Shown here: in pieces, positions 1 to 5,319 of the stretch
How the letters are laid out: each line of letters starts with the position of its first letter
Position numbering within the stretch: position 1 is the stretch's first letter
Position numbers and translations under genes: made by a program
Notes under the pieces: generated by a model
The model's database searches: none
The model's input: the letters and a program-made list of their open reading frames with translations, nothing else
Told to the model about the DNA's origin: nothing
Assembly (NCBI GenBank): GCA_020054055.1
Contig: JAGVLZ010000208.1
Location: 1-6,510, forward strand
DNA length: 6,510 bases
Source: Phycisphaerales bacterium
GTDB taxonomy: Bacteria > Planctomycetota > Phycisphaerae > Phycisphaerales > UBA1924
Direction: 5' to 3'

Positions 1-2
1 AA

Positions 3-1883
3 GCGAAGGCCGCGGCACGCCTCGCACACCCGGGCATCGTCCCGGTCCACCGCTACGGCGAGCAGGACGGCACGCACTACATCGTCATGGAGTTCGTCGA
101 GGGGGAGACCCTCGCGGACCGGCTCGAGCGTTTGCGCCGGAGCGGCGCGCAGCCGGGAGGGCCGAAGGGCTCGTCGAAAGAAAAAAGCGGTGCCGGACGC
201 CAGAAGGACGATTCACGCGACCTCGCCAATAAGCGGCACATCCAGGATGTACTGCGGATCCTCTCGTCCGTCGCCGACGCGCTCGACTACGCGCACCAGA
301 ACAAGGTCATCCACCGAGACGTGAAGCCCTCGAACATCCTGCTGACGAAGCAGGGGGAGCCGCGCCTGACGGACTTCGGCGTCGCGAAGATCAGCACCGA
401 TCAGTCGATCACGGTGACGGGGGAGATGGCCGGCACCTACTACTACATGAGCCCCGAGCAGGCGAAAGCCCAACACGCCAACGTCGATCACCGAACGGAC
501 ATTTTTTCACTGGGCGTCGTGCTCCACGAGTGCCTCACGCTCCGCCGCCCCTTCACGGGGGAGAGTTCGCAGCAGGTGCTCCAGGCCCTCACCTCGACCG
601 ACCCGATGCCGCTGCGCCAGTTGAACCCCGCGGTCTCACGCGACCTGGCGACGGTGTGCCACAAGGCCCTCGAGAAAAAGCCGGCGGATCGTTTCCCGAC
701 GGCGGGGCACTTCGCCGCGGAACTGCGGTGCTGCCTGAACGGGGAGCCGATTCTGACTTCGCCGCCGAGTCTGTGGCGACGGGCGACGAAGTTTGTGCGC
801 AAGCATCGGGTGGGGGTGGTGGTTGCACTTTTCGCGCTGCTCTCGCTCCTTGTGGTCGGGCTTGGGTACGCGACCTGGACGGCCCATCAAAAGACGCTCG
901 GGGGGATCACGATCCGGTTGGGCGAAACTTCTTCCTCGGCGGCCGTATTCGCGCGGAGCATCGACGAGGCGGGCCGGATGGTCGGCGAGACGCGCCGCCT
1001 TGGGAGTACGCCCTTGATCGGCGCGAGCCTGCCGCCCGGGTTGTACCGTTTCTCGCTCATCGCCGACTCAAACAGTTTCGCGGAGTTCGACGATTATCTC
1101 CGGCGGGGCGAGAGTACGGAGCGAACGGTCTGGATACATCGGTTGGACTGGGCGGACACGGGAATGATCCGCCTCCCGGCGGGTGAACATGCATTCGTAA
1201 TCGAGCGTCTCAGGAGCGGCGAGCCGAGCTCGGAGCGGATCGGGCTCGAAGGGATGTTCGTGGATCAGTTCGAGGTCTCGAACAGGGACTTCAAGCAGTT
1301 CGTGGACGCGACGGGCCATCCGCCGCCCTATGTCTGGCCGAAGTCGGGGTATGACCCATCCTGGGACGAACTCCCCGTTGTCGGCGTTTCGCACGGTGAT
1401 GCACTGGCGTACGCGCTCTGGCGCGGCAAGCGCCTTCCGACAATCAGCGAGTGGATGGTCGCGGCGCAGTTGCCGGATGGTCGCCTTTATCCGTGGGGGT
1501 CCGACGCGATTCCAGAGTCGATCGTTCCCTCGCCAGTGGTTCTTCGCGAGCAGCAGGAGACTTCCGGGCGCGGCGCGGTGGAGGTTTTCTTTCGGCGTGC
1601 GAGAAAGGTCAGGGAGGGCGATGACACCCGCTCGCCCCTCGGGTTGTATCATATGTTCGGAAACGTGGGTGAGTTGTCGGGGACCATACATCCGTATTCA
1701 TTGGTCGGCGGAGTTCCGAGCGCGATGGTGGTTGTGTTTGCGCGGACCGACTGGTTGAGCGACCCGGCATACTCCGACCTGTCCGACACCGGCAATCATC
1801 CCCTTGGGTCAGGCTCGCCGCGCATCGGGTTCAGGTGTGTTCGCAGTGCGCATCCGACGATCGTGCCGGGCAATACGGAGTAA
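3..1883 (+). CDS. Ser/Thr protein kinase fused to FGE/sulfatase-modifying-factor-like domain (5' partial)
   Basis: Hanks-type kinase that should phosphorylate Ser/Thr of unknown targets. The frame is open from the window edge (first codons read AKAAARLAHPGIVPVHRYG, kinase N-lobe), so the Met at 87 is internal and the Gly-loop, ATP-binding Lys and probably the helix C Glu lie upstream. Numbering from the first visible codon: HRDVKPSN with catalytic Asp 106, DFG at 124-126, MSPEQ at 149-153. A hydrophilic insert lies at about 45-78, between helices D and E. One membrane helix at about 270-292 should put the kinase in the cytoplasm and the rest outside. Residues about 300-380 resemble a PEGA-type beta domain (STPLIGASLPPGLYRFSL). 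From about 385 to the end is FGE-like: VDQFEVSNRDFKQFV, PVVGVSHGDALAYALWRGKR, LPTISEW, YPWG at 496-499, GFRC at 609-612. The catalytic cysteine pair of true FGE is not seen, and GNVWEW is replaced by GNVGEL, so this is probably a binding domain. Ends in tandem TAA TAG. Confidence 0.93.
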   Translation, partial: AKAAARLAHPGIVPVHRYGEQDGTHYIVMEFVEGETLADRLERLRRSGAQPGGPKGSSKEKSGAGRQKDDSRDLANKRHIQDVLRILSSVADALDYAHQNKVIHRDVKPSNILLTKQGEPRLTDFGVAKISTDQSITVTGEMAGTYYYMSPEQAKAQHANVDHRTDIFSLGVVLHECLTLRRPFTGESSQQVLQALTSTDPMPLRQLNPAVSRDLATVCHKALEKKPADRFPTAGHFAAELRCCLNGEPILTSPPSLWRRATKFVRKHRVGVVVALFALLSLLVVGLGYATWTAHQKTLGGITIRLGETSSSAAVFARSIDEAGRMVGETRRLGSTPLIGASLPPGLYRFSLIADSNSFAEFDDYLRRGESTERTVWIHRLDWADTGMIRLPAGEHAFVIERLRSGEPSSERIGLEGMFVDQFEVSNRDFKQFVDATGHPPPYVWPKSGYDPSWDELPVVGVSHGDALAYALWRGKRLPTISEWMVAAQLPDGRLYPWGSDAIPESIVPSPVVLREQQETSGRGAVEVFFRRARKVREGDDTRSPLGLYHMFGNVGELSGTIHPYSLVGGVPSAMVVVFARTDWLSDPAYSDLSDTGNHPLGSGSPRIGFRCVRSAHPTIVPGNTE

Positions 1884-1962
1884 TAGTCGGGAAGAGTTCG
1901 ATCACGCGGACGCGGCATAGTTGGTCCGTGCCGCTCACGAGCTCATCGATTCTCGAAGGGTT

Positions 1963-1982
1963 GGTGGCGCCGAAGCGCTACC
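1963..1982 (+). other. Hairpin in the kinase-2005 gene gap
   Basis: GGTGGCGC (1963-1970) pairs with GCGCTACC (1975-1982) around a CGAA loop, giving 8 pairs with one G-U. It ends 8 nt before the AAGGAGA ribosome site of the next gene. There is no T-tract after it, so an intrinsic terminator is unlikely. It could be an mRNA-stability or processing element between the kinase and the downstream pair. A weaker 6-bp repeat (GCGGCA 1912-1917 / TGCCGC 1929-1934) lies in the same 121-bp gap. No function is shown by sequence alone. Confidence 0.35.
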
Positions 1983-1990
1983 CACGAACA

Positions 1991-1997
1991 AAGGAGA
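1991..1997 (+). promoter_or_regulatory. Shine-Dalgarno site deciding the ATG at 2005
   Basis: AAGGAGA ends 7 nt before ATG 2005. It is the only strong Shine-Dalgarno sequence seen in front of a start in this window, and it favours ATG 2005 over the in-frame TTG at 1921, which would add 28 residues. Confidence 0.75.
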
Positions 1998-2004
1998 GCC
2001 CGAA

Positions 2005-2481
2005 ATGCCGTTCTACCGTGCAAGCATCGAAACCTGCGTGTTCCCCGACCTCACGAAGAGCGTATGGGCGGCCATCCCGACGCCGTACTTGCCGAGCGCC
2101 ATCGCGCTCTTCGAGTCTGAGTTGAGGGTGAGGTCGTTCGACTACAAGTTCCCGCGCTGGGGCGAGTTCTTGGTGAAGGAAACCGACGGGCCGAAGGCGG
2201 TGGGCGAAGTTGACAAACGACGTCTCAAGGTCGATCTCGCGACCGTGCTCACACTTGGAACCGGCGAAATGGTTCATCTCGACGCTCCCAGTTCGGACAT
2301 CTGGGTCCCGACCGGGACGAACGGCCATCTCTCGAAGCGTGCCGTGCAGATCGAGGACAAGGACTCGAAGCGGCGCTTGTATCCGATCAAGCACACGGTG
2401 CTGCTCGGGGGCGTGACGTATTCCCTCGAGGGTTACCTTGGCGCGAGCGTCTCACTGTTTCTCGTGGACGGGTTGCCATGA
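2005..2481 (+). CDS. Hypothetical cytoplasmic protein, 158 aa, first of a coupled pair
   Basis: Not recognised. The start at ATG 2005 is chosen for its good ribosome site. The protein (MPFYRASIETCVFPDLTKSV...) has no signal peptide and no membrane helix. It is mixed alpha/beta in character, with alternating hydrophobic and charged stretches such as KRRLKVDLATVLTLGTGEMV and HTVLLGGVTYSLEGYLG near the C-terminus that suggest beta strands. The one Cys (residue 11) forms no obvious metal site. The stop TGA overlaps the next start as ATGA, which implies translational coupling and usually a shared process or complex. It lies 121 bp after a membrane kinase-FGE fusion on the same strand, so it may be a partner or substrate in that system; this is inference from position only. 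Confidence 0.8.
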   Translation: MPFYRASIETCVFPDLTKSVWAAIPTPYLPSAIALFESELRVRSFDYKFPRWGEFLVKETDGPKAVGEVDKRRLKVDLATVLTLGTGEMVHLDAPSSDIWVPTGTNGHLSKRAVQIEDKDSKRRLYPIKHTVLLGGVTYSLEGYLGASVSLFLVDGLP

Positions 2482-3653
2482 GCAACCAGATTGAACTGCG
2501 GATACCGAACCTTCAAGCGCACACGCCCTATGTGGCCGTGCTGCTCGATCGTGGCGTGATCCGTTCGATCACGATCCATTCAAACAAGCATAAGTTCAAC
2601 GCGATCTCGATGAATCGCTTCTTGCGTTGGGGCGGGTTGTTCTTTCGGTCGCCGCCCGGCTCTCCTGTCTCGGCGGCCATCACCGTACAGGGGGACGATC
2701 TTATTGAGGGGAGCGATCCGCTCTTCATGCCCGATCCGGCCGAGTTCGCTGGCGCGCTCTTGGCCGGGGCGTCGAACGAGCTGACGGGTGAAATCGCCGA
2801 GCAGTTGGAACGCAACTCATGGCGAGCCTGCGACGTTGCGCAGCGTCTCGCGACCCGCTACTTTCAGGACCTTGATACGGAAACCAATCCGCGACTCTTC
2901 GGCGACGATGACGGCAGGCGATGCATCCGTCCCGAGCGTTGCGCCGACCGCGGCGCGTTGGAATCGACGATCGTGAAACCGCTCTCGTTGGACGGATCGG
3001 TCCTCTCTCTCGAAAAACAGTTCCGCGCCGCCCTGATCCAGGAAGAAGAACTCAGCGTGGGCAGCCTTCTCTGGAGCAGGCTCGAACGGCGGGCATACGG
3101 GACCGGTCAGGTTCGCTCGGACATCGCGTCGCGTTCGCGGATCGCGTACCTCTCCGCGTTGCAACTGGAAGTCCTGAACGATCACTTCGGCGATCAGTCT
3201 CGCGCGGCGGTCGCGAGGTCCTACGAGATGTTCGCGTGCGGAGACTTACAACTGAAGATGCTCACTCCGGCGGACTACTCGGAGATCAGGTGCCTCTCGA
3301 ACGGCGCGCCGAACAGCGCGCTCGCGTTCTGCTTCGCGGAGTTCGCGTTCCTGGCGATCGAGATGGGGATCGACGCCAAGCAGTGGAAGCGGCACCTACC
3401 AGCGCTCGTCGCCGTACAGGAGATCTATCCCCTGGCGTACGGCGACCTCTACGACGATGGACAGGTTCGGCCGATCGACGCGGATCAATACAACCAAAGA
3501 TCAACGCCACGCTCGATGCAAGAGCCGCTGAGACGGTCGATCGGTTCGCGGTATCAGACGATGCCCTACCAGTCCCTGCCGATCGTTTCCCACGAAAACA
3601 TCCGCCGGGCAATCAGCCGGTTTTCAGTACTGCCGAAACGCACGAAGGGTTGA
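2478..3653 (+). CDS. Hypothetical protein, 391 aa, translationally coupled to the 2005 gene
   Basis: Not recognised. The ATG at 2478 overlaps the upstream stop by 4 nt (ATGA), so re-initiating ribosomes probably translate it. The N-terminal ~80 residues look beta-rich (MSNQIELRIPNLQAHTPYVA, then a hydrophobic FLRWGGLFF stretch at about 50-58 that is too short for a membrane span). The middle and C-terminal parts look mainly helical, for example QFRAALIQEEELSVGSLLWS and NSALAFCFAEFAFLAIEMG. No signal peptide and no nucleotide-binding or catalytic motif can be named. Five cysteines are scattered. It ends 20 bp from the convergent prfB stop. With the 2005 product it probably forms a two-protein module, possibly linked to the kinase upstream. 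Confidence 0.8.
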   Translation: MSNQIELRIPNLQAHTPYVAVLLDRGVIRSITIHSNKHKFNAISMNRFLRWGGLFFRSPPGSPVSAAITVQGDDLIEGSDPLFMPDPAEFAGALLAGASNELTGEIAEQLERNSWRACDVAQRLATRYFQDLDTETNPRLFGDDDGRRCIRPERCADRGALESTIVKPLSLDGSVLSLEKQFRAALIQEEELSVGSLLWSRLERRAYGTGQVRSDIASRSRIAYLSALQLEVLNDHFGDQSRAAVARSYEMFACGDLQLKMLTPADYSEIRCLSNGAPNSALAFCFAEFAFLAIEMGIDAKQWKRHLPALVAVQEIYPLAYGDLYDDGQVRPIDADQYNQRSTPRSMQEPLRRSIGSRYQTMPYQSLPIVSHENIRRAISRFSVLPKRTKG

Positions 3654-3673
3654 CTCGACTTCATCGACCATTA
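3654..3673. other. 20-bp convergent gap between the 391-aa gene and prfB
   Basis: The two genes converge with only 20 bp between stop codons. There is no GC-rich hairpin with a T-run in either direction; the best is a 5-pair stem with a G-U in and beside the gap. Transcription from both sides probably runs into the opposite gene or ends by Rho. Confidence 0.5.
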
Positions 3674-4805
3674 CTACTTCCTCGCCCCCTCCGTCTCCGC
3701 CTTCTCTCTCCGCTTCCGCTTCAACTCCGCGTCGATGAACTCATCCAGCGCGCCGTTCAAGACCGAGTCCGGGTTCGCCTCGACGTTGGTGCGATGATCC
3801 TTCACGCGGTTGTCGTACAGCACATACGAGCGGATCTGCGTCCCCCAGCCCTTCTCGAGCGTGCCGCCGGTCGCGGTCTTGATCTCCGCGTTGCGGCGTT
3901 CCTCCTCGATCTGCTCGAGTTTCGCCTGGAGGATCGCCAGGCACTGCGCCCGGTTCTGCGGCTGCTCGCGGTAGGTGCTGCTCACCACCATGATCCCCGT
4001 CGGCTTGTGAACCACGCGCACCGCCGTCGCCACCTTGTTCACGTTCTGACCGCCGGGGCCGGACGCGCGAACGAACGGCGTGATCTCCAGGTCCTTGTCC
4101 GGGATCACCACGTTCGATTCCTCGAACTCGGGAGTGATCTCGACCGCCGCGAAGGAGGTCTGACGCTTCCCCTGGGCGTTGAAGGGCGACACACGCGCCA
4201 GCCGATGCGTCCCGCGCTCACACTTCAGGTATCCGAACGCCTGCGGCCCACTGATCTTCAGCGTCACCGAATCGAGCCCCACTTCCGTGCCGTAAGACTT
4301 CTCGATCTCCTCGATCTTCCACTCGGGGTGCGATTTCTCGAGGAAGAGCAGGTACATGCGGAAGAGCATCTCGCACCAGTCGTTGGCCTCGGTGCCGCCG
4401 TCGCCGGCCGAGATGGTGAGGAAGCAGTTGCGGTGGTCGTGCTTTTCGGAAAGCAACGACAGCAGTTCGACGCGCTCCATCCGCGAGGTCAGCCGGAAGA
4501 GCAGTTCGTCCGCCTCCGCGAGCAGGTCCTTGTCGTTCGATTCGCGGGCCATCTCGTAGCCCACCTTGGCGTCGTCGAAATCGGCCATCAGTTTCTGGAG
4601 CGGCTCGATCTGCGCCTTCAGCGCCTTCATCTCGGAGACGACGGCCCGCGCGGCGTCCGGCTTCTCCCAGAAGTCCGTCGCCCCCATCCGTTGTTCGAGT
4701 TCGAGCAGCGACGAGCGTTTCGCGTCGTAGTTAAAGAGAGTCGCGGATCGTTGAGATCCGCGCCTCGAGGTCGGCGATGATGGGGCCGTGGGCGTCGTAG
4801 TGCAT
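3674..4805 (-). CDS. prfB: Peptide chain release factor 2, with +1 programmed frameshift
   Basis: Class I release factor: recognises UGA and UAA in the ribosomal A site and triggers peptide release. ORF1 starts at ATG 4805 (MHYDAHGPIIADLEARISTI...) and hits TAA at 4733-4731 after 24 codons. A +1 shift on CTT moves to the main frame at AAC 4732, giving LNYDAK (E. coli LDYDAK), then EQRMGATDFWEKP. Shifted product 376 aa (E. coli 365). Full-length numbering: stop-recognition tripeptide SPF at 206-208, catalytic GGQ at 251-253 within RASGPGGQNVNKV; E. coli has 205-207 and 250-252. SPF marks RF2 rather than RF1. The C-terminus has GWGTQIRSYVLYDNRVKDHRT, as in the family. There is no SD before ATG 4805. 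Starting at the Met at 4687 would lose 39 conserved residues, so the two-frame model is preferred. Ends in tandem TAG TAA, a final stop read only by RF1. Confidence 0.95.
4730..4736 (-). promoter_or_regulatory. prfB: prfB +1 programmed frameshift site CTT TAA C
   Basis: On the minus strand the heptamer CTTTAAC sits at codons 24-25 of ORF1. The canonical bacterial site is CTT TGA C at codons 25-26 in E. coli: slow RF2 termination at UGA lets the Leu-tRNA slip from CUU to UUU. Here the slip is still CUU to UUU, but the stop is UAA, which RF1 also reads. The +1 frame has no ATG, GTG or TTG between the ORF1 start region and Met 4687, so no simple alternative start supplies the N-terminus. The purine-rich internal SD seen 3 nt upstream in E. 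coli is absent; the bases before CTT read CGATCCGCGACTCT. A one-base sequencing error is possible but would have to fall exactly at the conserved site. Confidence 0.85.
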
Positions 4806-4811
4806 GGGGGG

Positions 4812-4817
4812 AGTGTA
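4812..4817 (-). promoter_or_regulatory. Possible -10 element of prfB, predicting a leaderless mRNA
   Basis: TACACT on the minus strand matches TATAAT at 4 of 6 positions and ends exactly 6 nt (CCCCCC) before ATG 4805. Typical -10 to start-site spacing would place transcription start at or next to the A of the ATG, which fits the missing ribosome site. No convincing -35 is visible 16-18 bp upstream. Confidence 0.35.
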
Positions 4818-4852
4818 GCGGGTGCTCAGGCGGCTCGCGGCATGACCGGCGT

Positions 4853-4900
4853 TGGCTGCTGCTGCTGCTACGGGGGCGCCAGGTCCAGCAGCAGCAGCCA
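4853..4900. repeat. Inverted repeat 1, 15-bp perfect arms, 18-nt loop
   Basis: TGGCTGCTGCTGCTG (4853-4867) is the exact complement of CAGCAGCAGCAGCCA (4886-4900). The 18-nt centre is CTACGGGGGCGCCAGGTC. Arms are GCT/CAG triplet repeats. Read on plus in the frame of copies 2 and 3, the unit encodes an Ala run, TGAPGP, then a second Ala run and TIIAP. Hairpin formation in RNA or single-stranded DNA is very likely; role unknown. Confidence 0.8.
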
Positions 4901-4971
4901 CGATCATCGCGCCGCAGGCGTGGCCGTTCGTAGGCAGGCGTGGAGTCCGCTACACCCCCGCACGGAACCCC

Positions 4972-5151
4972 ATGAAAACCTCTCTTCACCCAGCCCGGGT
5001 GGTCGTGTTGATGATGCTGCTGCCCCCGGGGCGCCCGGGCCAGCAGCATCATCACCCGCCCCGGACATGTCCACGTTTGTGCGCGAATCTTCCCGGCGCG
5101 CCGAGAATCCGCTTGCCCCCGCGCGGCCGCGTCGTATGGTGTTGCTTCTGA
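4972..5151 (+). CDS. Possible small ORF, 59 aa, spanning inverted repeat 2
   Basis: ATG 4972 opens MKTSLHPARVVVLMMLL, a basic then hydrophobic N-terminus, followed by PPGRPGQQHHHPP encoded by the hairpin loop and right arm. The rest is Pro/Arg-rich and ends WCCF. There is no good ribosome site. The same frame is open upstream to a TTG at 4852 through repeat 1. It could be a leader-type peptide with Val/Leu/Met codons in the left arm of a hairpin, or a chance frame in GC-rich DNA; I cannot decide between them. Confidence 0.2.
   Translation: MKTSLHPARVVVLMMLLPPGRPGQQHHHPPRTCPRLCANLPGAPRIRLPPRGRVVWCCF
5009..5054. repeat. Inverted repeat 2, 14-bp perfect arms, 18-nt loop
   Basis: TGATGATGCTGCTG (5009-5022) is the exact complement of CAGCAGCATCATCA (5041-5054). 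The centre CCCCCGGGGCGCCCGGGC is again 18 nt and matches the repeat 1 centre at 13 of 18 positions, while the outer arm bases differ in a paired way (GCT/AGC versus GAT/ATC). This is what a conserved folded element would show. Confidence 0.8.
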
Positions 5152-5237
5152 CGGACCGGGTGCCCCCCGACCGTCAGCAGCAGCAACGATCCAAGCACGA
5201 GACGAAGCCAAGGGATACGCGCCCAGCCTCTTCTTGA
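5136..5237 (+). CDS. Possible small ORF, 33 aa, spanning inverted repeat 3
   Basis: ATG 5136 encodes MVLLLTDRVPPDRQQQQRS and then a charged tail ending RPASS, stop TGA 5235-5237. The Leu run lies in the left arm of the 5141-5187 hairpin and the Gln run in the right arm, as in the other units. There is no clear ribosome site. The TGA lies inside the alternative hairpins at 5227-5249, so translation through it would melt them. Leader-peptide character is a hypothesis only. Confidence 0.2.
   Translation: MVLLLTDRVPPDRQQQQRSKHETKPRDTRPASS
5141..5187. repeat. Inverted repeat 3, interrupted stem
   Basis: CTGACGG (5148-5154) pairs with CCGTCAG (5171-5177), and outside it GTTGCT (5141-5146) pairs with AGCAAC (5182-5187) across a 1-versus-4-nt internal loop. 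Inside, CGGG (5157-5160) can pair with CCCG (5166-5169). Related in layout to repeats 1 and 2 but with a different core sequence. Confidence 0.7.
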
Positions 5238-5249
5238 AGAGGAAGAAGA
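5227..5249. other. Two mutually exclusive small hairpins
   Basis: CCTCTT (5227-5232) pairs with AAGAGG (5237-5242) around CTTG. Alternatively TCTTCTT (5229-5235) pairs with AAGAAGA (5243-5249) around GAAGAGG, a purine-rich loop resembling a ribosome-binding sequence. The two folds share bases and cannot coexist. A GGGGA (5251-5255) and a two-codon frame ATG CGC TGA (5262-5270) follow at once. Confidence 0.35.
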
Positions 5250-5278
5250 CGGGGAATCGTCATGCGCTGATCGCGGAT

Positions 5279-5301
5279 TCGCCGCGCCCGCGGCGCGGCG
5301 A
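5279..5301. other. GC-rich 9-bp hairpin
   Basis: TCGCCGCGC (5279-5287) is the exact complement of GCGCGGCGA (5293-5301) around the 5-nt loop CCGCG. Flanking GATC at 5269-5272 and 5304-5307 could extend the structure. There is no T-tract on either side, so it is not a standard intrinsic terminator. Confidence 0.45.
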
Positions 5302-5319
5302 TTGATCTGCACGCCGGAG

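Noticed and set aside
1068..1691. 207-codon minus-strand frame
   Set aside because: Antisense shadow of the FGE-like domain, which has clear family motifs on plus.
1921..2004. TTG 1921 as start of the 158-aa protein
   Set aside because: No ribosome site before 1921, while AAGGAGA sits at ideal distance from ATG 2005.
4687..4731. prfB starting at the Met at 4687 with no frameshift
   Set aside because: This would delete 39 N-terminal residues including the conserved YDAK stretch. The broken frame coincides exactly with the canonical prfB shift position, and no ribosome site precedes 4687.
2921..4780. 619-codon open frame on plus, antisense to prfB
   Set aside because: It overlaps the 3' part of the 391-aa gene and nearly all of prfB antisense. 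The translation is Arg/Leu/His-rich with no family motif, while prfB on the other strand is certain. It is a GC-rich shadow.
5009..5054. Intrinsic transcription terminator
   Set aside because: The stem is strong, but there is no T-run after it on plus or on minus, and no known gene ends here.
4627..5211. 194-codon minus-strand frame across the spacer and prfB 5' end
   Set aside because: It overlaps the N-terminus of prfB out of frame and consists of Ser/Arg/Pro runs from the triplet-repeat arms. No conserved segment or start signal.
4788..5237. 149-codon plus-strand frame in the spacer (Cys4, Ser5 runs)
   Set aside because: It starts inside prfB antisense and is low-complexity. The Cys/Ser runs are just another reading of GCT/CAG repeats. 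Only the short 3' portion from ATG 5136 was kept, at low confidence.
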